From Bacillota bacterium (lineage in GTDB: Bacteria; Bacillota; Clostridia; Christensenellales; CAG-138), in NCBI GenBank assembly GCA_023390655.1, contig JAEWCL010000015.1:122438-186437 (forward strand): a DNA stretch of 64,000 bases, given 5' to 3'. Under the pieces are notes generated by a model. That model saw nothing but the letters and a program-made list of their open reading frames with translations, did not search any database and had not been told where the DNA came from. Within the stretch, counting starts at the first letter, position 1. Every line of letters begins with the position of its first letter. Made by a program: the position numbers and the translations under genes. Positions 16,235-23,341 of the stretch are shown here, piece after piece.

Positions 16235-16262
16235 AAAAAGCGGCGGGAATGCTTCCCGCCGC
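16235..16262 (-). terminator. Terminator after the TusA/DsrE segment
   Basis: Stem GCGGCGGGAA (16240-16249) with TTCCCGCCGC (16253-16262), loop of three, then six T on the minus strand. Confidence 0.9.
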
Positions 16263-16296
16263 CCAGCGTGTTACAAACGATTTTGGTGGAGGCATA

Positions 16297-17076
16297 TCAG
16301 ATGAACAGGTTCACATTGGATTCTTCCGCATCCCCAAGGTACGCGGCAACGCCGCCAAGCCCCACGCCCTCAATGAGCTCTTCCTTCTTGATGCCCATCA
16401 CATCCATGGACATGGTGCACGCAACAAGCTTCACGCCGTTTGCGATGGCCTTTTTGATGAGTTCTTCAAGCGAGTCAACATTCTTATCCTTCATGACCGC
16501 CTTCATCATGGCCGTGCCCATACCCGCCATGTTCATTTTGGAGAGCTTGAGTTTATTGGTGCCGCGCGGCATCATGCCGCCGAACATGGATTCGATCATG
16601 GACTTCTTTACATTCTGTCTTTCGTGCTTGCGCAATACGTTGAGGCCCCAGAAGGTAAAGAACATCGTCACAGGCCGCCCCATCGCCGCGGCGCCGTTTG
16701 CAATGATAAAGGAGGCGAGCACGCGGTCCAAATCTCCGCTGAATACGATGAGCGTCTTCCCCTGCGGAAGCTGCCCCACAGCATTTTCCTCCATCATTTC
16801 GTGCTGTCCTTTCTGGATGTAGGCGACATAGTCGCTATTTTTCTGCTCGCCCTTGACATAGGTGTTGCCGGTCCTCCTGCACCACGCGGCGACGTCCCGC
16901 AAAAATCCGGGATCGCTTGCGTAGACCTCGATGATCTGCCCGTCCTGGATATCCTTAATGGTCTCAAACACCTTTAAGATCGGGCCGGGGCACTGCATGC
17001 CGCTGCAATCGACGCGCATGGAGGTGACGATGTTACGTTCGGGCGAGGCGGGCGCGTCGGTCGTGCCCTGTATCAT
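16297..17076 (-). CDS. TusA-like plus DsrE/F-like sulfur-carrier protein (3' part of a probable split fusion)
   Basis: A frame of 259 residues if read from the ATG at 17076. Residues about 23-95 are a TusA/SirA domain with M-Q-C-P-G-P-I, whose Cys is the persulfide carrier. The rest is a DsrE/DsrF/DrsH-like domain (L-I-V-F-S-G-D-L-D-R-V then A-N-G-A-A-A-M-G and the late V-A-C-T-M-S-M-D with a conserved Cys). The frame opens upstream without a ribosome binding site, and the ATG sits only 4 bases after the stop of the reductase frame. In other Firmicutes these domains are fused to the CoA-disulfide-reductase/rhodanese part, and loss of one A from the A10 run at 17093-17102 would restore that fusion. 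Either frameshift, slippage or coupled restart is possible. Confidence 0.75.
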   Translation of the reverse strand: MIQGTTDAPASPERNIVTSMRVDCSGMQCPGPILKVFETIKDIQDGQIIEVYASDPGFLRDVAAWCRRTGNTYVKGEQKNSDYVAYIQKGQHEMMEENAVGQLPQGKTLIVFSGDLDRVLASFIIANGAAAMGRPVTMFFTFWGLNVLRKHERQNVKKSMIESMFGGMMPRGTNKLKLSKMNMAGMGTAMMKAVMKDKNVDSLEELIKKAIANGVKLVACTMSMDVMGIKKEELIEGVGLGGVAAYLGDAEESNVNLFI

Positions 17077-17080
17077 TTCG

Positions 17081-18778
17081 TCATCGGGCTGCTTTTTTTT
17101 TTGCGTCGCCCTCGTCCTTGTAGTGTGTAGCACGGTAGAAGCTGCTGCCGCCCGGATATACCTTGACGTTTGTAAAGCCGTTCTGCTGGAGGATGCGCGC
17201 CGCGTTATATGCCCGCACGCCGATGGCGCAGAATACGATGATCTCCTTGCTGCGGTCAAGCTCGCCTAGCCGCGCGCGCACATCGGCAAGCGGCAAAGGA
17301 TAAGCGCCCGGCACCATATACGCAAGGCGTTCCACATCGTCGCGAACGTCGATGATGACGCGGTTTTCGTCCGCACGATCCATTGCGTCCCAGTTCGCAA
17401 ACGCAACCCGCTTTGAAAGCACATTGCCCGCTACAAAGCCCAGCATGTTGACGGCGTCCTTCGCGGAGCCGTACGGGGGCGCATAGGCAAGTTCCAGCGC
17501 CTTCAAATCCTCCACGCCGCCGCCCAACCGAATGGCGGTTGCAATCACGTCGATGCGCTTATCCGCCCCGTCGCGCCCGACGATCTGTGCGCCAAAGAGT
17601 TTTTTGCCGTCCATGGAGAACAGGAGTTTGAGCGTCATCAGGTTCGCGCCCGGATAGTATCCCGCGTGGGAGTTCTGCAATATGGTGATGCTCTCATAGT
17701 CCCTGCCGCGTACCATGCCGCGTTTGTTGAGGAGCTTCTCCGAAGCGCCGGTGGCGGCCGCCGTCAGGTCAAACACCTTCACAACAGATGTCCCCTGGGT
17801 GCCGGTATACCGTTCCTCGCCGCCCGCAATGTTGTCTGCAGCGATGCGCCCCTGCTTGTTGGCCGGGCCCGCAAGCGGGATCATGGTGCGGGAGCCATCA
17901 ATATAATCTGTGATTTCCGTCACATCTCCCACCGCGTAAATGGAAGGATCGGACGTGCGCAGATAGTCGTCCACCACAATGCCGCCGCGCGCGTTTACTT
18001 GGAGACCCGCGGCCTTTGCGAGCTCTCCATTGGGCCGTACGCCGATAGCGAGAATAGCAAGTTCAGCCGTGATACTCTTTGCGCTGTTGAGGCGCACGGT
18101 AACGCCGGAGGCGTCTTCCTCAAACCCGGCGACGCCGTCGCCCAGAAGTAAAGAGACGCCCTGCTGCTCCAAATGCGCTTCAATAAGCCTTGCCATTTCC
18201 GGGTCGTACGGCGGCATCACCTGGTTGAGCATTTCCACCACCGTCACATGCGCACCGGTCAGGTTCAGGTTTTCCGCCATTTCAAGGCCAATAAAGCCCG
18301 CGCCGATGACGACGGCGCTTTTGACGCTATGGTCGGCGATAAACTTCTTAATGCGGTCCGTATCCGGCACCGTCCACAGCGTCATCACCCTCGAGGCGTC
18401 GATGCCGGGGATCGGTGGCTTGACGGGAGAAGAACCGGTGGACAGCAGCAGCGTATCGTAGCTTTGCTCATACATCTCGCCGGTAACAAGGTTGTTAACG
18501 GTCACGGTTTTTGCTTCCCGGTCAATGGAGGTGACCTCGTGACGTGTACGCACTTCCATGTTGAACTTCTTCATCATGGCATTTGGCTGCTGCAACAGCA
18601 GGGCGCTTCGCGAACGGATGACGTCGCCCACATGGTACGGCAGGCCGCAGTTGGCGTAGGAGATGTATTCTCCCCGCTCAAACAGGATGATCTCCGCCGT
18701 CTCGTCCAGGCGCCTTAACCTCGCCGCCGCCGTTGCGCCCCCAGCAACACCGCCGACGATGAGAATCTTTTTGCCCAT
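17081..18778 (-). CDS. CoA-disulfide-reductase-like flavoprotein with C-terminal rhodanese domain (5' part of a probable split fusion)
   Basis: A 565-residue pyridine-nucleotide-disulfide oxidoreductase. Residues 5-20 form the FAD Rossmann motif (VGGVAGGATAAAR); Cys44 in S-Y-A-N-C-G-L-P-Y is the single redox Cys typical of CoA-disulfide and NADH persulfide/polysulfide reductases. A second nucleotide motif is V-I-G-A-G-F-I-G-L-E-M-A near 160, and A-V-G-D-V is the C-terminal FAD motif. A rhodanese domain fills residues about 460-560 with active loop V-F-C-A-I-G-V-R. The reading frame ends 10 codons later, just past an A10 run. The start at 18778 has AAGGAGG. Function: probably reduction or handling of CoA/protein persulfides in the cytoplasm. 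Its promoter region carries two copies of the redox palindrome. Confidence 0.85.
   Translation of the reverse strand: MGKKILIVGGVAGGATAAARLRRLDETAEIILFERGEYISYANCGLPYHVGDVIRSRSALLLQQPNAMMKKFNMEVRTRHEVTSIDREAKTVTVNNLVTGEMYEQSYDTLLLSTGSSPVKPPIPGIDASRVMTLWTVPDTDRIKKFIADHSVKSAVVIGAGFIGLEMAENLNLTGAHVTVVEMLNQVMPPYDPEMARLIEAHLEQQGVSLLLGDGVAGFEEDASGVTVRLNSAKSITAELAILAIGVRPNGELAKAAGLQVNARGGIVVDDYLRTSDPSIYAVGDVTEITDYIDGSRTMIPLAGPANKQGRIAADNIAGGEERYTGTQGTSVVKVFDLTAAATGASEKLLNKRGMVRGRDYESITILQNSHAGYYPGANLMTLKLLFSMDGKKLFGAQIVGRDGADKRIDVIATAIRLGGGVEDLKALELAYAPPYGSAKDAVNMLGFVAGNVLSKRVAFANWDAMDRADENRVIIDVRDDVERLAYMVPGAYPLPLADVRARLGELDRSKEIIVFCAIGVRAYNAARILQQNGFTNVKVYPGGSSFYRATHYKDEGDAKKKAAR
17093..17102 (-). 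other. A10 homopolymer at the break between the reductase/rhodanese and TusA/DsrE frames
   Basis: Ten T on the plus strand, ten A in the coding strand. With nine A the upstream frame would continue without interruption into the TusA/DsrE frame; with ten it stops at TGA (17081-17083). Confidence 0.8.
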
Positions 18779-18894
18779 ATAGATTGCCTCCTTGTATTGG
18801 ATATGGAAGACGTTCTTCCGCATATGCATGTTTGGCAGGCGCGCCAAGCTGTTATATATGTAAACATAGCATACTTTGTGAAAAAGCAAACGAC

Positions 18895-18909
18895 CGTGAC
18901 TTTGTCACC
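18895..18909. promoter_or_regulatory. Redox palindrome, site 1
   Basis: Minus strand GGTGAC-AAA-GTCACG, perfect 5+5 dyad. Flanking TGCTTT before and GTC after (minus strand) resemble site 3. Located in the divergent region between the CoA-disulfide-reductase-like and thioredoxin-reductase-like genes. Confidence 0.65.
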
Positions 18910-18929
18910 AAAGCATTAAAAAAAACATA

Positions 18930-18944
18930 CGTGATTTTGTCACC
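18930..18944. promoter_or_regulatory. Redox palindrome, site 2
   Basis: Minus strand GGTGAC-AAA-ATCACG, one mismatch in the dyad, 35 bp from site 1 (centre to centre). On the plus strand its TTGTCA (18938-18943) lies 18 bp before TAAACT, so it may overlap the -35 of the thioredoxin-reductase-like gene. Confidence 0.6.
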
Positions 18945-19004
18945 GCGAAACCGGCAAAACTAAACTATCCTATACAAAGGACAATAGAAGACAGGAGGCA
19001 TCCC

Positions 19005-19868
19005 ATGTCGAAAGCATTGATCATTGGCAACGGCCCCGCGGGGATTTCCGCAGCGCTCTATACCGCCCGCGCAGGCATTGAAACCACTGTTATCGCGCGG
19101 GATGCGGGCGCTTTGGGCAAAGCCGACAAAATTGAAAACTACTACGGCTTCATAGAGCCCATCGGCGGTGCGGATTTGTTGGAGCGCGGCAAGGCGCAGG
19201 CAAAGCGCCTGGGCGTTACGCTGGTGGAAGAAGAAGTCGTGGGGCTTACTTACCTTGAAAAGCTCACCGTTACAACCAGCAGCGCAGCTTATGAAGGAGA
19301 CGCTGTTATTTTGGCGACAGGCTCCCCGCGCCGCGCGCCGAAAATTGAGGGCCTTGCGGCGTTTGAGGGAGCGGGTGTGAGCTATTGCGCCATCTGCGAC
19401 GCGTTCTTCTATAAGGGCAAGGATGTTGCTGTGCTGGGCTGCTGCGAATATGCGGCGCACGAATCCGTGACGCTGTTGCCCCTTGCAAACGCCGTGACGC
19501 TGTTGACGAACGGCGAAGCGCCCATGGCGGGTCTGCCGGAGGGCTTGAAAGCCATTATCCCCACAAAGATCAAAGCGCTGACGGGGAACGGCAAACTCGA
19601 AGGCGTAACCTTTGAGGACGGAACGTCCCTTTCCATTTCCGGCCTGTTTGTGGCGCAGGGCGTTGCGGGCAGCGCGGACCTTGCGCGCAAGATCGGCGCC
19701 GAGACCGTGGGCAACCGCATTGTGGTGGATGAGCATATGGCCACGAATATCCCGGGGCTGTTCGCAGCCGGGGACTGCACAGGCGGCATGCTGCAAATCG
19801 CAAAGGCCGTAGCGGAGGGTGCGGAAGCCGGGTACAGCGCGGTGAAATATATCCGGGCGTTACAATAG
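19005..19868 (+). CDS. Thioredoxin-reductase-like flavoprotein without evident NADPH motif
   Basis: A 287-residue protein of the low-molecular-weight thioredoxin reductase fold. FAD motif G-N-G-P-A-G-I-S-A-A at residues 8-17, redox pair Cys128/Cys131 in Y-C-A-I-C-D, and the C-terminal A-A-G-D-C-T-G-G FAD segment near 258. The second Rossmann site, normally G-x-G-x-x-A followed by H-R-R-x-x-x-R, reads G-C-C-E-Y-A-A-H-E here and no HRR motif follows. Clostridial ferredoxin-dependent thioredoxin reductases (FFTR) lack the same motifs, so this may be such an enzyme or a related disulfide reductase. AGGAGG precedes the ATG. It is divergent from the sulfur-transfer gene and followed by a peroxiredoxin with the same regulatory site. 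Confidence 0.85.
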   Translation: MSKALIIGNGPAGISAALYTARAGIETTVIARDAGALGKADKIENYYGFIEPIGGADLLERGKAQAKRLGVTLVEEEVVGLTYLEKLTVTTSSAAYEGDAVILATGSPRRAPKIEGLAAFEGAGVSYCAICDAFFYKGKDVAVLGCCEYAAHESVTLLPLANAVTLLTNGEAPMAGLPEGLKAIIPTKIKALTGNGKLEGVTFEDGTSLSISGLFVAQGVAGSADLARKIGAETVGNRIVVDEHMATNIPGLFAAGDCTGGMLQIAKAVAEGAEAGYSAVKYIRALQ

Positions 19869-19949
19869 GCTTTTTCAATTGCAGCAAATGAATAATATCA
19901 GTATTTACCCTTAATTCCCTGTATGAAACAGGGAGTTCTCTTTTGCTTT

Positions 19950-19964
19950 GGTGACGATGTCACG
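19950..19964. promoter_or_regulatory. Redox palindrome, site 3
   Basis: Plus strand GGTGAC-GAT-GTCACG. It sits in the spacer between TTGCTT (19944-19949) and TATGCC (19965 onward), 17 bp apart, upstream of the peroxiredoxin gene. Confidence 0.65.
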
Positions 19965-20046
19965 GTATGCCCGCCTCCATTCCGGTATGATAAAGCCACG
20001 ATAAGGCGAAAAACGCCTGTTAATTTAGAATGGAGGAGTATCAAAC

Positions 20047-20715
20047 ATGGAAGAAACCCGCATGCCGCTCATTGGGGATATGGCCCCCAGCTTCACCGCC
20101 GTCACCACACAGGGCACCATCAACTTCCCGGACGATTATAAGGGAAAATGGGTCATCCTCTTCTCCCACCCCGCAGACTTCACGCCCGTATGCACCACGG
20201 AATTTATGACCTTCGCCTCGATGGCGGACGAATTCAAGGCGCTCAACACGGAGCTTGTGGGGCTTTCGGTGGATTCCCTGTACGCGCATATCGCATGGCT
20301 GCGCAAAATCCAGGAGCTGGAGTGGAACGGCAAAAAGAATGTGGAAGTCAAGTTCCCGCTCATTGAGGATATCCGTATGGAAGTTGCGCGGAAATACGGT
20401 ATGATCCAGCCGGGCCAATCCAATACCCAGGCGGTGCGCGCCGTGTTTGTTGTTGACCCCGAGGGCAAGATCCGCACCATTTTGTATTATCCGCTCTCCA
20501 CCGGCCGCAACTTTGATGAAATCAAGCGCATTATCCTGGCGCTGCAGAAGGCGGACGCGGATAAGGTCGCAACCCCTGCCGACTGGCGTCCAGGCCAGGA
20601 TGTCATCGTCCCCACCGCGGGTTCGTGCGGCACCGCCAAGGAGCGCATGGACAATCAGACAGACGATCAGTATTGCCTCGACTGGTTCATGTGCTTCCGC
20701 CGCGAGAAGAAGTAA
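20047..20715 (+). CDS. Peroxiredoxin (AhpC/TSA superfamily, Prx6-like) with Cys-rich tail
   Basis: A 222-residue peroxiredoxin reducing hydrogen peroxide and organic peroxides. The peroxidatic Cys49 lies in D-F-T-P-V-C-T-T-E, the exact family signature. Length and the V-R-A-V-F-V-V-D-P core fit the Prx6-type enzymes known from archaea and clostridia. The tail has Cys194, Cys210 and Cys216, candidates for resolving residues as in archaeal relatives. A GGAGG site precedes the ATG. The palindrome at 19950 ties it to the thioredoxin-reductase-like and persulfide genes upstream, which would supply its electrons. A clear terminator follows. Confidence 0.93.
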   Translation: MEETRMPLIGDMAPSFTAVTTQGTINFPDDYKGKWVILFSHPADFTPVCTTEFMTFASMADEFKALNTELVGLSVDSLYAHIAWLRKIQELEWNGKKNVEVKFPLIEDIRMEVARKYGMIQPGQSNTQAVRAVFVVDPEGKIRTILYYPLSTGRNFDEIKRIILALQKADADKVATPADWRPGQDVIVPTAGSCGTAKERMDNQTDDQYCLDWFMCFRREKK

Positions 20716-20730
20716 CCGCGTTTCGCCCCT

Positions 20731-20760
20731 ACAAAAGCCGCACAGAAGTGCGGCTTTTGT
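20731..20760 (+). terminator. Terminator of the peroxiredoxin gene
   Basis: A 13-bp perfect stem, ACAAAAGCCGCAC with GTGCGGCTTTTGT, loop AGAA. Confidence 0.85.
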
Positions 20761-20847
20761 CGTATCCCTCCTCGTTTTTCACTATACAAATGACAAAAAC
20801 CGGCGTATGATTAGGAGTGTCATATGCACATATCAGGAGGAACGGTT

Positions 20848-21726
20848 TTGTCCAAACTGCATTTCATATTCAACCCTGTCGCCGGCAGCGGCGCTTCCAC
20901 GCTGGTGTTTCAAAAAATGGAGGCTTTGCTAAAAGCACAAAAGATCGAATACTCCTTTTCCCGTACGGAGTACCCGGGCCATGCGCAGGAATTGACGCGG
21001 CACGCGCTCTCCCAGGGACATGACTGTATTGTCGCCGTAGGTGGCGACGGTACCGTGCGCGAAGTCGCCATGGAAATGACGGGGAGCGATACCCCCATGG
21101 GCATGCTGCCCTGCGGCACCGGCAACGATATGGTGCGCGCGCTAAATATCCCGCAGGACCCGGAACGGGTATTGGACATTCTTTTAAACGCCGCGCCCAG
21201 ATGGATGGACGCTGCGGAAGCCAACGGCAAGCTGTTTTTCAATGTGGGCGGTTTTGGCTTTGACGTGGATGTACTTCTCAACACCGAGCGCTACAAGAAG
21301 CGCTTTAAGGGCATGGCGGCGTATATGGCGGGTCTGTTCCATTCCCTTTCCAAACTGCACCTGATTCCGGTGCGCGTCACCACGCCGGAAAAGACGTTCA
21401 CCTGCAACGCCCTGCTCGCTGTCGCCTGCAACGGCACGCACTTTGGCGGCGGCATGAACGCGGCACCGCTTGCGGACCCCACGGATGGACTTTTGGACAT
21501 CTGTATCGCAACGGACGTGAACCGGCTTACGGTATTGTCGCTGCTTGCAAAGTTTGTCAAAGGCAAGCATATCGGCCTGCCCGTTATCCATTATTTCAAG
21601 GCGACCGAGCTGACTGTAGACGCGGGACAACCCCTGCCCGTGCAGGTGGACGGCGAGGTTGTGGAGCAAACGCCCATTACGTTCCGCATCCGCCCCCGCG
21701 CGTTGCTGGTAAAAACGGGGCTGTAG
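20848..21726 (+). CDS. Diacylglycerol-kinase-family lipid kinase (YegS/DgkB-like)
   Basis: A 292-residue lipid kinase. F-N-P-V-A-G-S-G at the start and G-G-D-G-T-V-R-E-V (about 67-75) form the nucleotide-binding GGDGT signature, with C-G-T-G-N-D next (about 89-94). A late A-D-P-T-D-G-L-L-D-I matches the C-terminal beta-sandwich. It phosphorylates diacylglycerol or a related lipid at the membrane face. I chose TTG at 20848 because AGGAGG lies 7 bases upstream; the ATG at 20824 has no site. Monocistronic, followed by a weak hairpin. Confidence 0.88.
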   Translation: MSKLHFIFNPVAGSGASTLVFQKMEALLKAQKIEYSFSRTEYPGHAQELTRHALSQGHDCIVAVGGDGTVREVAMEMTGSDTPMGMLPCGTGNDMVRALNIPQDPERVLDILLNAAPRWMDAAEANGKLFFNVGGFGFDVDVLLNTERYKKRFKGMAAYMAGLFHSLSKLHLIPVRVTTPEKTFTCNALLAVACNGTHFGGGMNAAPLADPTDGLLDICIATDVNRLTVLSLLAKFVKGKHIGLPVIHYFKATELTVDAGQPLPVQVDGEVVEQTPITFRIRPRALLVKTGL

Positions 21727-21749
21727 CATTTATAAACAGAGACATCAGG

Positions 21750-21777
21750 AAAGCGCCGGGCAATCGCTCGGCGCTTT
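21750..21777 (+). terminator. Terminator of the lipid kinase gene
   Basis: AAAGCGCCG paired with CGGCGCTTT, with a 10-base loop, followed by ATAATGTCT. Downstream of the kinase stop by about 25 bp. Confidence 0.65.
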
Positions 21778-21844
21778 ATAATGTCTCTTAATTTTCTTAA
21801 GATATCTCCGTCTACGGCAGCGACGTTAGATTATTTTATTTACT

Positions 21845-21908
21845 AGCGGGAGGGCTCACCCCTCCCCCGCTCCCTCTTAGGAACGAGCCTTCCTAAGAAA
21901 GCGAGAGC
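21845..21908. repeat. Hairpin cluster between convergent genes
   Basis: A GGGAGGG / CCCTCCC hairpin extended by AGC / GCT (21845-21871) and a perfect 9-bp TCTTAGGAA / TTCCTAAGA stem with loop CGAGCC (21875-21898), then GCGAGAGC. Lies 3' of both neighbouring genes; could be a terminator pair or an unknown RNA element. Confidence 0.45.
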
Positions 21909-21962
21909 GACATCGATTATACATCCAAAAGCTATGCATCAATCCTTGTAAAATCCCATTGA

Positions 21963-22640
21963 TCAGGAAACAAAATCCCCCTGGTGTGCGATGAGCGTAG
22001 CGTCATACACGCCTTCGATGCGCATAAATTTGTCCACAACTGCGGTCTCCTCATCCCGGAGGCGGACCTCAAGGGTAAGCTCCACGCCGTCGCGCTGCAC
22101 GGTCCTCGAGCGCACGCGCACGCGGGGCAGCTGCTTTACAAGGTTCTTAACCGGGCCGTTCGCCGCTTCGTGGAAGTGGAGGATCAAGAGGTAGGGCATG
22201 CTGCCGCGCACCTTGAACACCGTAAGCACCACCATGATCACGCCGATGATGACAACGCCGATTACCGCGACATCCAGGAACTGTGCGCCAAGCGCAATGC
22301 CCTCCCCCACGGCCCAGAACATGAACGTGGTGTCCATCGGGTCCTTCACTGCCGTACGGAAACGGATGATGGAGAGCGCGCCCACCATACCCAAGCTGAA
22401 GCCGAGGTTGATGGTCAGGAGCATGATGACAAGGCTCGATACCATGGTGAGCATGATCAGGCTCAGGTTGAATGTGCGCGAATACAGCACGCCGCCGAAC
22501 GTCTTTTTGTAGATAAAGTAGATGAACACGCCGACTGCAAAGGCAACCAGCAAGGTGGCAAGTATCTGCATTGGCGGCAGCGTGCTATTAAACATCGATT
22601 TTATATCGAATGCTTTCGCAACAGCTTCATTGGTGGGCAT
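21963..22640 (-). CDS. DUF4956 family membrane protein
   Basis: A 225-residue protein. Residues 1-25 are polar, then helices at about 26-45, 57-85 and 112-140, and a soluble C-terminal ferredoxin-like part (V-R-V-R-S-R-T-V-Q-R-D-G to the end). The S-I-I-R-F-R-T-A-V-K-D-P-x-D-T motif near residue 91 is the DUF4956 signature. Homologues stand beside VTC-type polyphosphate polymerase and CotH genes, as here (15 bp downstream of the VTC gene). Role unknown; an accessory or channel for the polymerase is one idea. Confidence 0.85.
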   Translation of the reverse strand: MPTNEAVAKAFDIKSMFNSTLPPMQILATLLVAFAVGVFIYFIYKKTFGGVLYSRTFNLSLIMLTMVSSLVIMLLTINLGFSLGMVGALSIIRFRTAVKDPMDTTFMFWAVGEGIALGAQFLDVAVIGVVIIGVIMVVLTVFKVRGSMPYLLILHFHEAANGPVKNLVKQLPRVRVRSRTVQRDGVELTLEVRLRDEETAVVDKFMRIEGVYDATLIAHQGDFVS

Positions 22641-22654
22641 GGGGAAGGTTCCTC

Positions 22655-23341
22655 CTATTCATATCTCCGGCACAGGCAATATTTGCTGATTGCGCTGCGC
22701 TGGGCGTTTTCCAGGGGCTGCAACAGGGTTTGGATATAGGCAGGCAGGTAACGGTTGAATTTGACCTCCATCACCATGCCGTATCCGTCGATCACGGGGT
22801 AAGTGGGAATCTCCGGGTCAAACAGCGCAATGGAGCGGTACGCGGTCCTGATATCCTGGTCAAACGTCACGCGCACATCCTCCACCGGGAACACATACGG
22901 CTCGCGGTCATAGTCCACAAGCACACGCGGACGCAACAGCTGTGTGCGGAACGCCGCGTACATCTCATGCGCAAAGGGTTCCCGCCGCCGCAATAAAAAC
23001 GTGCAGTTGCCCGTAATGAGCGCATCGCATTCCTGCCGGGTGAGGCCCAGGGAGCTCTTTTGGATAAACTGGCCTTCTTTGTGTTTTCGCTCCAGCTTGA
23101 TGTCCGTATCCTTGAAGTTGTAGATGCGGATGCGGTATTTGTCCCTATGGTCGCTGCCATCAAGCTTGTCTTGCATAGCGGTGTCCATATAGTCGTCAAA
23201 ATACAGGCTGCGGATAAAGTACTTGCCCGTCTGCTTCGCATACTCGTCCCGCTCCATCGTCAGCGCAAGCTTGCGGCTTAGAAGCTCGTATTCTGCCAGG
23301 CTGATAAAATACTTCAGCTCATGCCGGAATGACACGCTCAA
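22655..23341 (-). CDS. VTC-domain polyphosphate-polymerase-like protein
   Basis: A 228-residue protein consisting of a VTC/triphosphate-tunnel domain. Seen: R-H-E-L-K-Y (basic/acid start strand), I-R-S-L-Y-F-D-D-Y, Y-R-I-R-I-Y, L-E-R-K-H-K, and the late V-M-E-V-K-F, alternating charged strands that build the tunnel lining for phosphates and metals. In yeast Vtc4 this domain makes polyphosphate from ATP. Whether the bacterial protein makes polyphosphate or modifies another acceptor is not shown. The start at 23341 overlaps the CotH gene stop (ATGA). Confidence 0.85.
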   Translation of the reverse strand: MSVSFRHELKYFISLAEYELLSRKLALTMERDEYAKQTGKYFIRSLYFDDYMDTAMQDKLDGSDHRDKYRIRIYNFKDTDIKLERKHKEGQFIQKSSLGLTRQECDALITGNCTFLLRRREPFAHEMYAAFRTQLLRPRVLVDYDREPYVFPVEDVRVTFDQDIRTAYRSIALFDPEIPTYPVIDGYGMVMEVKFNRYLPAYIQTLLQPLENAQRSAISKYCLCRRYE

